Assembly: GCF_000003605.2 (NCBI RefSeq)
Contig: NW_003133345.1
Location: 96,157 to 117,999, forward strand
Origin: Saccoglossus kowalevskii
Lineage: Eukaryota; Hemichordata; Enteropneusta; Harrimaniidae
Reading direction: 5' to 3'
DNA length: 21,843 nt
Of the stretch, positions 8,041 to 18,625 are shown piece by piece; the stretch's first letter is position 1; every line of letters begins with the position of its first letter. Both the position numbers and the translations under genes were made by a program. A model generated the notes under the pieces. It ran no database searches, was not told the origin of the DNA, and saw nothing but the letters and a program-made list of their open reading frames with translations.

Positions 8041-9860
8041 AAGTGTGAATTCTTTGAATGTGAATTTGTGTTTCTAAATGGGAGTATTTTATCTCATGCT
8101 TACAAAATATAGGCACACACATTTTGCAAACAACGCATGTGGTCATGTCTCGGTATTTCCAAAATTCCCTTTGCAATGTACAATGAAATGCATGATACGA
8201 GATACTAATGCACAGGTACTAGAAATAGTGCATTTGGCGTGGCTGTCATTTTCTTCAGATAATCAATCAAAATTGGGCGGTTTCGATTAAAACACAAGTT
8301 GGACTCAGATTACCAATTACCTGTGAATGGATACACCCTAGGCTTATGCGAGACGCCTTATTGTCGCCATTTCCATCTCCTCCGTGGTATCCGTGATAAT
8401 ATCATCAGGTAAAACCACTCAACAGTGATGGGTTGTATCTCTTCTAACACTGTTATATATGATTATATGTATCCTTACTTTATTGCACAGTACAATTGCA
8501 CTTGCCTGAATAAGCGTGATCAAGTTGATGTGTTTTCTCTCATAAAACCTGGTTTATTCATTTCATGGGTATTTTCCGTATTTTTGTCTCTCGGATAATG
8601 GAAGTGCATGTAATGTGGCAAAGCCTTCACTTTATTTCTTACCGATGTTCATCTGTGACCTTACTCGTTTTGAGTGATGTGACACTGATAACGACCTCTA
8701 AAAAGCGTGTTTAACAAATCGAAACGTTCCCCCGCGGTCCTGTTGCTGCCTTATTTTAAATATTCGCTTTATTATATCACACAATGTTTAAAAAGTGAAT
8801 ATAGATGAATATAGCCATCGATTAAAGGCGTTTTCATTTTAGGAAAAAATAGTCACAAATAGTTACATACAGGTATTGCAATTCATAATTGTAATATTAT
8901 ATATTCAAACATACTGTACGTTGTAAACATTTTTTGAGAACAACATTTGTGCAAGGCTGTAGGTATATCTTATTGAATATACGCATTCGATTCCCCGAGT
9001 ATGTGTACAGATTAGTTGGACGAGCACATTTTAAGTCACATAATACCTTCAAATAAGAGGCTAATACTGTCCAGTGATAAATATATCAGTCCGCGTTTCA
9101 GATATTTTACCTTGAACCTGGACTGTCTAATTCCACTGAGGTTTCTCGAACTTAGGTATTACCCGATCTATATTCTGAGCATATATATGAAAATACACAT
9201 AGAGCGCTTTCTCCAAAACGATAATTATTGGGGATCGGTTGGGCTGATACACAAATCCGATCCATAATAATATATTGGAGAGGGTATTCAAGTCTCACCA
9301 TTAAACAAGTTGTGGTGGCAGGTGAATCGATATTAAAGTAACCATTGTATAAATTCATAACAGATTGCTGCATATTCAACCTTAACGCGTTGACACTATA
9401 GAAACTACTCCTAAGGCCCTTAAGTTAAATACATCAAACTATGAATGTTATACAGCCCCAGGGAAAAATTGACACATTTCACGGCGTTTTAGAGGTTCTA
9501 AACGGTAATTGAACAATAAAAATGCCACAAGGAAAACAAGAAAAAATTTCCTTGAACTGTGTTTCATTTCAATTCAAATTACTGCGTTGTAATTGATATA
9601 ATTCATACCACCATGATGTAGGCCATGTGTATTTAATGTTCTACTTTCATATTTTAGTAGTTTTATGTGTTTGTGTGTGTTTATTTATGTATGTGTACGA
9701 AAACGGAAATATATCAATTCTGCATAGAATACGTACAATCAATCAGATATTGAACGACAAGAGAGCCCCAAAATAGGATTACTTAAAAAATATTTTGTTC
9801 TCGAGTATTTTTATTTTTCATATCATCCGTCCTCTGAAAATCACCCCCTGACTTACCTCG
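8041..9860. other. No recognised gene
   Basis: Frames at 8078-8290 (70 codons, plus), 9016-9267 (83 codons, plus) and 9152-9379 (75 codons, minus) are chance length and unrecognised. The last two overlap each other on opposite strands. There is a short GT-rich run near 9666-9680. I found no repeats shared with the neighbouring cluster and no convincing splice-bounded exon. Confidence 0.55.
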
Positions 9861-9918
9861 ACCAATCGTATCGTTATCAATGTTTACATGTGTTTCGAGT
9901 TCATGACATTGTATCTAG

Positions 9919-9987
9919 ATGGCTCATGGCGGCGATGCAATATCTGATATTGCATTGGTAACTATGAAATATCTAGATATTGCACTT
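9919..9987 (+). CDS. Candidate first coding exon, product unknown
   Basis: ATG at 9919 opens 23 codons that run in phase 0 into GTAAGT at 9988-9993, a consensus 5' splice site. If unspliced the frame continues to a stop 39 codons from the start. The peptide begins MAHGGDAISDIALV; no family is recognised. A TAG lies directly before the ATG, so the frame cannot extend upstream. The Kozak context is mixed (T at -3, G at +4). A CCAAT word lies about 60 bases upstream at 9860-9865, and the YY1-like word ATGGCGGC lies inside the exon at 9926-9933. The 3' part is a tandem duplication, so ALV and the donor-like GTAACT appear one unit earlier. No matching downstream exon was found. A chance frame remains quite possible. 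Confidence 0.22.
9935..9955. repeat. Palindrome with 10-bp arms
   Basis: ATGCAATATC and GATATTGCAT are perfect inverted arms around a single T. The right arm is also the start of a tandemly duplicated unit. Inside the second unit AATATCTAGATATT (9969-9982) is another perfect palindrome. Confidence 0.5.
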
Positions 9988-9998
9988 GTAAGTACGGA
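9940..9998 (+). repeat. Tandem duplication of about 29-30 bp
   Basis: The unit starting ATATCTGATATTGCA is followed by one starting ATATCTAGATATTGCA, with TTGGTAACTATG matched by CTTGTAAGTACG. GATATTGCA recurs exactly 30 bases apart, so within the candidate exon the duplication keeps the reading frame for ten codons. It also duplicates the splice-donor-like GTAA site. Confidence 0.5.
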
Positions 9999-10757
9999 TA
10001 TGCCCTCCAAAAACAAAGAAGTCAAAAAGCCAGAGTGAAAAAGCCTCCTGATATCTTTATATCTCGAAAGGTATTTTGCAGCAACATGATAATAAATCGG
10101 CTCAATATCGCATTATATCTACTGTGATTCTGTTGAGGTGATTCGATAGCGCATTAAAATTGCGATTTGATAGAGAGATGACCGCACGGTTCTGTCATGT
10201 AGTCCCAATCATGGGTATGACTTCTGTGGCAAAAATGCAGTCGCACTAGCACTTGCAACTTGCACATACAAATAAGAGTTAGGAGAGACAACAGTGACAT
10301 TCAATCTCCAGAAATGTCACCGTGCACAAAAACATTTTAAAAAAAGAAAATAAATAAATAAAAAAAAATATACAAATGCGGGATTTCATGTTCTTGGTGA
10401 GAACAAATGTTCACCATGTTAATCTTATATTTCTGTCACTCCGCCATTACCTGCACCCGTTAAACCATTCACATATATCTCTCCTTACCACGATGTATTC
10501 ACACTATACTATGTTGAAACATATTTCAATTCCACACTGCATGTGTCGATGTGCTATTATGCAACACGTCTTTCCAACCAAAAATTATAGTTAAGCAATA
10601 TTATTTTGCCATTTTGAATAACCGTTGTGATATTTATCATTGCAATTACTGATTGTATGCGACCTCTGTACAACATGTGAAGTACAATGTTCTAATCACT
10701 AGTGCTAAATTCCATATAATATGGTATTGCAGTAGACATGTACGATATATATATATA
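9999..10757. other. No recognised gene; A-rich run and small hairpin
   Basis: GTGACATT (10294-10301) and AATGTCAC (10313-10320) form an 8-bp hairpin with an 11-nt loop. A-rich sequence fills about 10325-10372 and could be the tail of an old retroposed element, but no body or target duplication is recognised before it. The frame at 10376-10594 (72 codons) is unrecognised. Sequence ends in TA repeats at the gap. Confidence 0.5.
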
Positions 10758-10807
10758 NNNNNNNNNNNNNNNNNNNNNNNNNNNNNNNNNNNNNNNNNNN
10801 NNNNNNN
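10758..10807. other. Assembly gap (50 N)
   Basis: Exactly 50 N, so probably a nominal length. The left side ends in a TA microsatellite (10744-10757), the likely cause of the break. The true size and content are unknown. Confidence 0.98.
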
Positions 10808-10914
10808 TAATCGACATAAGGCAATATCGGTCAGGTCAATAGGAATATGTTTTTGATCGACTTGATTTAGAAATAAGAACATATGTGCTTGGTCAAATAA
10901 TTCTAAGCGTCAAT

Positions 10915-10922
10915 GTCACGTG
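10915..10922 (+). promoter_or_regulatory. GTCACGTG E-box
   Basis: One of five GTCACGTG words in the window, all written this way on the plus strand. A reverse CCAAT box lies about 55 bases downstream. Confidence 0.2.
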
Positions 10923-11494
10923 TAAGTCGAGGTTGCGTGCAGCAGAATTCAGTACTAAGCTGCCCACTCATTGGTTGAAATCACTTTTACAATAACGCTA
11001 CTAATTAGCATATTAAGCATCACAAAATGTTAACGGTACAGTGCACAACAAAATAGACCAGTTGTAGGAATTTCGCGTCAACGCCGGTTATTTTACAAGT
11101 ATGTTGCCAAAAGAAATTGTCTTATAAAACAATAAAATGTTTATTGTGTACATGATTAGTCCAGACATGTACGAAACATAGGTGCGGACGATAAGATAAA
11201 ATGTGCCAAATATGCTGCACTGATTGATTTCTTTGTAGATTCCATTTTTATGATCACGTCTTAAACTTTTAATCTTTTTAAATCACCTATTTGTTTCCCA
11301 GGTTAGCAAAACAGAGCCATGAAATGGAGGATATCTTCAATTATTGCGCCCGTTTATAATGACAATATAGTTTTACACACACGTCTTCCAACCTGTTATA
11401 CGTATACGGACATGAATCCGCATTTATATTCAAGTTATTGTCAATGTTTATTAAATTTGTTTACAGACTGATATAAAAGTCCTTCGGTCATGTT

Positions 11495-11530
11495 GTTAAA
11501 TCACAATATTCTGTTAAATCACACTATTCT
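11495..11530 (+). repeat. Two tandem 18-bp units
   Basis: GTTAAATCACAATATTCT is followed directly by GTTAAATCACACTATTCT, one mismatch in 18. It is a recent short tandem duplication, 16 bases after a TATAAAAG word. Confidence 0.75.
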
Positions 11531-12023
11531 GGTGTTGACAGTGTGCTGGAACCCTGGAATCTGGTGACCTGTGTTTCTTACAATATTTGTATGACATATT
11601 TTTGTGTGTGGTTAAGCGATTACGTCTAGATATTTGGTTATTTGTGGTTTTATTTGTTTACAGAAAATATCTAACGCAGTTCAAACAAAATTTCAGAAAT
11701 GTGCTTTAAGTTATCTAATTTGGGAGTAATTTTTAGAACATTTCATTTTAGAATTTTACGGGTGCCTAAATTAGAATGACATTTATTATTGTCGTGGTTA
11801 CTACCACACATTCAAGAATATGAAGAGCGTGTACACTCTGATTGAAAATGGTAAAAAGTGGTAAATATTTCTTCAATGTGCAGTTTATTTCCCGGAAATC
11901 TCAATTTTATGTTTCGTTTTAAAAGTTCGTGTTGGGTTTCTCATCGAAATTAACCCCCAAAATCGTACTGTAACATCTATAAATCACTTCCGTATTGCGA
12001 TCACCAACCCTACCCAGCGCTCT

Positions 12024-12098
12024 AATTGGTTAACACCCAACTTGACCTATCAGGTCAATTAACACAGTTTCAGATCACTCATGCACTAAACAAACATG
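12024..12098 (+). promoter_or_regulatory. Promoter-like island with a nuclear-receptor-type everted repeat
   Basis: ATTGGTTAA (reverse CCAAT box) at 12025-12033 is followed by TTGACCT, ATC, AGGTCAA at 12042-12058. That is a perfect everted pair of AGGTCA half-sites spaced by three bases (ER3-like). An ATGG in strong Kozak context (A at -3, G at +4) follows at 12096. ATTGGTTAA also occurs about 60 bases before the ATGG at 15934. Regulatory function is inference only. Confidence 0.25.
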
Positions 12099-12179
12099 GT
12101 GGCTATCATTCTCAGCAAAGAGTATTGTGATCAAATTCTTTTGCTTACGATTGAATTGAATTCTGCTTGCATCATCTAA
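12096..12179 (+). CDS. Short frame after the island (unrecognised)
   Basis: Twenty-seven codons starting MVAIILSKEYCDQILLL, ended by TAA. There is a strong Kozak context, but no GT donor near the end and no family recognised. It is short enough to be chance. It is recorded because it follows a promoter-like island in the same arrangement as the frames at 9919, 12612 and 15967. Confidence 0.1.
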   Translation: MVAIILSKEYCDQILLLTIELNSACII

Positions 12180-12571
12180 CAAGCCGACAAACTGATATTG
12201 CGTATGCTATTAAAATCCCGACTGAATAATTAACGTGTGTAACAACTAGAAAATAAGTTAGTTATTCGTCTGTGAAATAGAGGAATTGGTTTACATTACA
12301 CTACTGCGGTCGTTTCCTATTAAACCAATGCGTTAGTGTTTGTTTTTAGTATAAACTTGTTGTAATGTTTGTCAATACTGTATTAAACATATATTGTAAC
12401 ACTGGGTCCACACGAGAGAACGTTGGTTACCACCCGATATTTTAAATTCATACAGCTATACGAATATAAATTGGGCGATGATCTAAATACTTTTAATGTG
12501 CTTCTTATTATAAACTTTCAATTTTACATATGAATTTGAATTGGAACATGTGGGTCATTTTTCAGTGAACT

Positions 12572-12611
12572 TTATATAGCCCGATTTGTTCCTACTCAGC
12601 CAGCAATCTGG
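12572..12611 (+). promoter_or_regulatory. Possible core promoter: TATA box plus initiator
   Basis: TTATATAG at 12572-12579 lies about 26 bases before an initiator-like CTCAGCC (A at 12598). This spacing is normal for a TATA-driven start. The predicted leader to the ATG at 12612 would be only about 14 nt. The ATGGCCGCCATTTCCGG that follows is an overlapping YY1 (GCCGCCAT) and ETS (TTCC) arrangement known from many animal promoters and first exons. Confidence 0.25.
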
Positions 12612-12683
12612 ATGGCCGCCATTTCCGGGATTCAGAAGGACTTGTTGAAGTCTATGACATGCTTAGAGATTATATACAAGTAA
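12612..12683 (+). CDS. Candidate first exon or 23-codon frame, product unknown
   Basis: ATG in a GATGG context opens 23 codons beginning MAAISGIQKDLLKSM, ending in TAA at 12681-12683. The stop overlaps a weak donor, GTAACA from 12680. If spliced there, the exon would be 12612-12679 and end in phase 2. A TATA box, initiator and YY1/ETS cluster lie at the right distances. The peptide resembles an amphipathic N-terminus, but no family is recognised and no second exon was found. A chance frame behind a chance TATA word is the alternative. Confidence 0.18.
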   Translation: MAAISGIQKDLLKSMTCLEIIYK

Positions 12684-13820
12684 CAATGACTGATGAAATA
12701 TGAATAATGCCTTCCCCCGAATGTGTTGGTTTGGAAAATTGCCAAAAAAAGAACATTTCGCCCCTTAACATTGGGCAAATTATCTGTTGCGCACGTGAAC
12801 TAACGATATGTTTCTGTGAGTAATATAGAATGTTTTCCGCACACCGATGAAACTCCCCACGTAACCACTCAATGCTTGATCTGATTAAAATCTAATGTAC
12901 GGCGTGAAATTCATTTTTTATATTTTATTTTACATCTTATTTTGTATTACTTTATCTATTCGCGATTACCAGAACTGCCAGCAAATTAATAATACATCGA
13001 AATAAAATATAGTTAAAGTTAATGTATAATAAAAAAAAAAATATTTGTGTACATGTTAAAAAATGAAGCCCCGACTAAGATCGTATTTTAATCAGATTGC
13101 TCAGTGCTGTGAAGTCATTTTATTCCCGAAATGTCAGAAAACATTAGTCTTGCAAACTGAAAATAGCGCGAATGTTGGAAAAGAATTACGAGTAACCTAG
13201 AGCAGCGAATTGACGTAAGTCTTAAAACACAATTAACAGATGTTCACCAGATGAAAACAGGTTAAGTAGGGCCGTGTTGCGGTCCGATACGTAATGCATA
13301 CGCAGCTAAGTAGTTCAATAAAGCCGAAAAGAAAATTGCCAGCTCACGAAAACGGAATTTCACGTTGGGTTCTATCAACTGCATCGATGCTGCTTAATCA
13401 GTCGGTAACGTTCGCCACTTTGAAAACACGCTCAGTATCAAATGAATCCATACATCTCGGTAACAAACGCCACAGGGCTTTTACAGAAAAAAAAACGTAC
13501 ACGCACACATTAGGTTCTTCGAATTTGTGTTTTAGAGAGAAAGTTTCACAATACACGACGTATACGTAACGGTGAAATAATTCGTTTGGATGCGAATGTC
13601 CGACACACAACTCGACACACTTTCTGTGCAGGATATGGTTCACTTGGTTACCTGACCCATTATGCAATAATACTGAAATGCTTCTACCATTCGAAAAACC
13701 GAGACGGTGTTTATTCATACTTGCTAATTCTAATTTAAGCCACTAATATCAAAATGCCACACTGAAGTAGAAATGCAACGATACTAATAGACCTTAGTAG
13801 CAATATAGACGCCAAGATCT

Positions 13821-13834
13821 AGAGAGAGAGAGAG
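13821..13834 (+). repeat. AG microsatellite
   Basis: Seven AG units, followed by GC-rich CCGCGCG. It is too short to call more than a simple repeat. Confidence 0.8.
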
Positions 13835-14465
13835 CCGCGCGACTTGTTTTTGTTCCCAAAATAATGCGCTACTCCCTTTTACATCACCGCGGTTACTATT
13901 CCTCCAGCCATAGAACGCACACTATTTAAAATAGTAATGGCAGTAATGAATGAGACATTTTTGGGGGTAGGGGCAAAAACAAGTTCTGTTACTCTCCCGC
14001 TTTTAACAGCAGTCAGTGGCAGTCAATTCCAAATAAGTTACATATTCGGGTCAAGACACGACGAAGATCACAAACTTGACCGTTCTTCATAAAAGAAAGT
14101 CGTATAAGCGATTGGTATTTTGTATTTATTAAGTATCGCTCGAGAGATCACATTGTGGACGAACGGATTTTCGAGGTAGTGTATTTAAAAAACAATCGGC
14201 ATTTTATTATTGTTAATTGGGTTCTATTTTTTTTAATAAATGTACTCGCCGAGAGATTTGTTTTCATGTCACTTGAACGCGACCTAATAATATTAGAATA
14301 GGCCACGGAAGCCGCAAAGACATAGCTAAAGTTTCATGTTGGTCGTATGCAGCACAAAATGAACCAGGAACAAATACTTTACAAAATCCAAATCTTAAAA
14401 TTCATGTTAACAAACGATGTATTTTATCACGCGCTATATTTGCGTCCACGTCCACATCGAACTGC

Positions 14466-14473
14466 GTCACGTG
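14466..14473 (+). promoter_or_regulatory. GTCACGTG E-box (CLEAR-like)
   Basis: GTCACGTGAT is one base from the GTCACGTGAC palindrome bound by TFEB-type bHLH-ZIP factors. An ATGG frame of 15 codons (MEIKYTLHATKAAGK) begins 26 bases after the core, at 14490-14500. It is too short to call as coding. Confidence 0.25.
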
Positions 14474-15875
14474 ATCATTGCTGCGCTTGAAATGGAAATA
14501 AAATACACTCTACACGCGACGAAGGCTGCTGGGAAATAATTGCGTTCTTTCTTAATATTTGCATGCCGAATACCCATATCATTATTTCACGCAGCTGTTA
14601 GTATATATCAAATAATGTATAAGAGAAGTGTGCATTGCTGCATCCAGAATCCCATCCGTATGTTATGAATGTCACATACAAAATCGACAATAATTATTGT
14701 TCCTCTTGCAAAACACCGTACGAGTTGCTTAATTTGTTGAAGGTCAATATGGTGCAATTACACGTCTGATTAACGCGGTTCAGTAGAAATAATCTTACGC
14801 TACATTGATTACGATAGGAACATCTAGTTAGGATATTGCAATATTTAGAGTTGAATAAACACAAACAAGAAGCAATAAATAAACACAAAATGAGAGCTAT
14901 TCACTATAAGTGTTCTGCGCAGTGAATTTTCATCAAGCAGTGTGTGGACACTTCATTATTCAAGTATTCGTTTTTACAAATTCAAATTTATATTTTTCCT
15001 GTGCTCAGTGAAACGAAAGGTTTTCACCAGTCAACGGAGATTTCAGTGTCCCCCATCTTGTGAATTATTGAATACATTGAATATTTCTGCTCATAGGCTG
15101 GGTTACAATTTTTACATTAGGAAAGCATGGATGCATGCAATAACTGCATTATTGGCCGTGGCACTACTTGGGTAGAATTCCCTTCAAGGCCGGGGAATTA
15201 GGAGTTAAGGAGTTGAGGGGGAGGGGAGAATACAAAACACCCCCTGAAGCTGTTATCTCACAGTGCAATCCAATAAATGGTAGTTTGGTGATGGGCATTG
15301 TAAAGACTGCATGTAATAAGTACGTCGTTATCTTGTCTTTTAAAAAAAAACACGTCCCGTTTTTAGCGTACTCATCTAAGTAAACGCGAGTTCAGTATCT
15401 CTCAATAATGATGGGTGTTTTATGTTGAAGGCTCGAAGCAATTACTCGATGTGATGAGGATGGTGAGTTGCGTCAGACATGAGTAATTGTGACCTGCTTC
15501 GAATAAGAAAAGGGAAAAAATGATATATTGTGAGATAAGTGTAACAACACATGTACGGTGTGTGTGGATAATTTGACGTGCTAAGCTGATGTATGTATAT
15601 AGAATAAATATAATTGATGTTCATTCACTGCGACCTTTCGTCGTGATATTTTCAAAATGTAACGACCATATGTCACTGGTGTTGGACATTGCGCGGTAGA
15701 TACGTACTTGTGCGAACCTGCTAAATACAGCGCAGTAATACAACTCGGCAATCGTCTGACCGCTCAACACGTTCCTATTAAACAGATTCTGTATAATAAT
15801 ATTATTTGTTATCCAGAATATAATGTCGTTTGTTCCAAGATTAACATTACACACATTTGTTTTATTAGATGTTAA

Positions 15876-15936
15876 ATGATTGGTTAATAGAAGTCACGTG
15901 TCTCTGCGAGAGCCAATGGAAAACTTTAGTAAAATG
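15876..15936 (+). promoter_or_regulatory. CCAAT / GTCACGTG / ATGGCG island
   Basis: In order: ATTGGTTAA (15880-15888), GTCACGTG (15893-15900), CCAAT (15913-15917), then AAAATGGCGTC (15931-15941), a YY1-like site that is also an ATG in strong Kozak context. That frame stops after five codons. A second ATGG at 15967 opens 18 codons (MVTSTLAKKDSLFLKLVV). CCAAT boxes flanking an E-box is a common promoter arrangement in animals, but transcription from here is unproven. Confidence 0.28.
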
Positions 15937-16023
15937 GCGTCAATGCAATGAGACATTAGTTTTACGATGGTGACAAGTACACTAGCGAAGAAAGACTCGT
16001 TATTTCTGAAACTTGTAGTATAG

Positions 16024-16070
16024 ATTGTCTCCATAAACAAGACAATTAGCTATTGATGATGTTTGGAGAC
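16024..16070. repeat. Mutually exclusive hairpins
   Basis: ATTGTCT (16024-16030) pairs with AGACAAT (16040-16046). The overlapping GTCTCC and AAAC (16027-16032, 16035-16038) can instead pair with GTTTGGAGAC (16061-16070). The shared GTCT means only one fold can form at a time. A conformational switch is conceivable in RNA; chance is at least as likely. Confidence 0.3.
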
Positions 16071-18320
16071 CGTGCACATCTGTGTTTCCTCACTTTAATT
16101 CGGCACTCTAACGAAAGATAATGGTACGTAATAGCTAAACTGACACGTTCAAGATATGCTACAAGAACGCCTTAATGGGCATTTGAGCGACGTGTAATGT
16201 TGGCTGAATTGGACGGGGGTAAAATAGTTCCATGTGTATATGTGATTGCTGTCGTGTTGCATTTTTTTATATTCTGTCTTGTTTGTTTCGGCCAAGACCT
16301 ATTATACGGTTAATGCGTTCATGGTGTGCTGTGACACCCACGGCGCGATATACAAAGACACACTTATAGTTATCGTGTTAATTTTTACTTTGGTACCTTG
16401 AGTACGTTCCTGTAGCTACTCTACATGTAGGTAATTCATATATATTCCTTGGATTGCTTTTCTACAACGTTGTCACGTCCTAACAAAGACACGTACATAC
16501 ATTCCCTGTGTCTACGCACTATGTTAACAATTTAAAAAAAATTCAGCATATGCCAAACAACGTAAGTTTCTGGGGCGCACCAGGCATGTGTAATGTCACT
16601 GTGATAGAACATTACTAATATGTAAAGCTAACTGACTGCTATGATTTTAATCACGCAAGTGAACATAAATGCAATATTCATGACGAGAAGGATTGTATAA
16701 ATGACGAACGCTGGGTTACCGCAAATTGAAAAGACTATCGCCATTTATTCATTTCCATAATATTTTATTTTATTTTAAACAAACACCAAAAAAATAAAAA
16801 TAAACGTGAGACTGTGTGTAAGCCTAGGTTTAGATGGTTTTTGAAAAGAGTGTGTACATCGAGCCTAGATTTTATTATTTAAGTTTAGTGCCGGGTTGTT
16901 CTCGACGATGAAATAAAAGACACAACTTCTCAATCGTACATAGCATTTTTCGGGTTATCGTTAACACCGCCACACAGGTATTCATTTTATGTTAGGGTTA
17001 CGATATTTATAACACTATCTAAGGTGAGATTATTTCATTTAATAACATACTGCATAATGTGTTTTTTTATTCTGGCTAACACAAAATTTATTTAGATAAC
17101 GAAATAACAAAATGTGTTATGTGGTATTCAATTTCATTCAGTTGAACTATGGTTTACAGTAAATTATTTTTAAGAACATACAGGTATATACAACTTAATG
17201 CCCAATCAAGACATAATTCCTAATATATACGAGGTACAGGCCAAACTATTTAGTATTGAAAACGAGCATGGTCGCGAGTTCTAATTCTGTGTTATGTGTT
17301 GCATTGTCAGTATGGTTATAATACTTCGTACATGTATATATATATATGGTGATGTGTACATGTATGTGTGTACTGATATTTAACATAAGACAACCATAGT
17401 ACTCCCAGTACAGTTTTATTGCTATACGCGATAGTATCTGTGTTTGTATGTGATATATAATAACAGTCAGATAGACGCTAGTCTTGTTACCGTAAATAAA
17501 CTTTAGTACATAACGTGTGTAGAATAATTATCAAATGACACTAATGTTTATACGTACTAAGATGTATGTATGTCATGTAAAGTTAGGTCATGTCATGTCT
17601 AATCGCAGCAATCAAGTTATTTTTATTCCTTCAATCAAGTACTGCACAATTGACTCCCATCATTTTCACTGTTATGCAGTGAGTCGTGATATCTGGTTCC
17701 ATATAATAGGTGTTTATTGTGACAAGATCGTAATTGGTTTCAGTCGTATGTGACCATTTGTGGAATGCGAATGAGAAAAACTCTTAGAATTACTATATGG
17801 CTGAAAGAAAAGAAATTATTTATACTGAAAGACGATTCCGAACTTTGACCATACTAGGTGAAAACAATTAGATTCAAAACAATTTAAATTTTTCAAAAGT
17901 TTGGAATGGATTTACTTACGAAATTGTTACGTAACATTGATCTGTTATATGTATGTTTGTGTTTTTTAAATAAGTAAACACATTGAAATAATCAGGTATC
18001 AAGTGAGATTAATCCACCGAACGAATATAAACAATGAAGCGATCACGTAAATGGTCGCTTAGTGCGTATATTATACTGTGTTGAACCTTCGCTCTTCAGT
18101 TAAAATAGACTGTTCACTTTGAAATGTGCCGCCAGGAAATCAACCAACATCGTTTTTACTGAGTTTTGGTTTAACTATGACAACTCGTTTCCGACGATCG
18201 AGCGTGTAGTGATTATATATGATATAATGGTTGCCTAGACACCCAATATTATGACGTGTCATCGTAACTGACGACACATTAAACAATTATGTGATAAAAG
18301 GGAGCAAAGTGTAACGATTT

Positions 18321-18328
18321 GTCACGTG
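18321..18328 (+). promoter_or_regulatory. GTCACGTG E-box
   Basis: The fifth GTCACGTG of the window. It has no CCAAT box within about 50 bases, so its setting differs from the one at 15893. Confidence 0.18.
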
Positions 18329-18610
18329 TTATGGTTATTCACCGATCCATCGTGTTAAATGATTATTACAAAACATTTCACCGAATACTGTTAATAATTA
18401 TTATGTTGCCATACCCACTCCAATGTAACGGAAAGGTGATTGAATGGAAGCAATGTAGATTTACCCCCGTCGCTTGCCTATGCAATTTATTTGATGGAGG
18501 TGCCAAGCAAGGCGTTACAAAGAGGAATCAAACTGAAACGTGATTTGGGATACAAAAAATGGACATTCTGAATATATGCATGTTTTCTTACTATTGGTTA
18601 ATATCGTAAT

Positions 18611-18625
18611 ATCCCCACCGCCATA
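18611..18625 (-). promoter_or_regulatory. YY1-like site on the minus strand
   Basis: CCACCGCCATATTGT on the plus strand fits the CCGCCATNTTG core bound by YY1/Pho. On the minus strand it reads as an ATGGCGG start in good context, but that frame ends after eight codons. Confidence 0.22.

Larger units (their letters stand above)
10808..12010. other. No recognised gene; a few promoter-like words
   Basis: GTCACGTG at 10915-10922 is followed by ATTGGTT (a reverse CCAAT box) near 10972. About 55 bases later come an ATG and a frame of only nine codons. TATAAAAG at 11472-11479 is a good TATA-box match, with no coding frame after it. The 18-bp tandem pair at 11495-11530 lies just downstream. Nothing else is recognised. 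Confidence 0.5.
12684..15875. other. No recognised gene
   Basis: 13294-13569 (91 codons, plus) and 13398-13718 (106 codons, minus) overlap on opposite strands. Both are unrecognised and within what one such window yields by chance. Frames at 14694-14888, 14942-15175, 15168-15383, 15442-15624 and 15621-15854 are likewise uncalled. Simple features seen: an A run near 13030-13041, seven AG repeats at 13821-13834, G runs at 13963-13973, and a G-rich purine tract at 15192-15226 (runs of 4, 2, 2, 5 and 4 G). Confidence 0.55.

Noticed and set aside
9016-9379. Overlapping frames of 83 (plus) and 75 (minus) codons
   Set aside because: Opposite-strand overlap, no recognisable motif and lengths within chance.
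10325-10372. A-rich run as a SINE or LINE tail
   Set aside because: No element body, internal promoter boxes or flanking duplication is visible upstream. A-rich runs are common in this composition.
10646-10882. Open frames on both strands running through the N gap
   Set aside because: They exist only because undetermined bases cannot form stops. The gap sequence is unknown.
13398-13718. Longest open frame (106 codons, minus), overlapping a 91-codon plus frame
   Set aside because: With about 7% stop codons per random codon, roughly one frame of this length is expected in a window this size. No family is recognised, no splice context is seen, and the two frames overlap on opposite strands.
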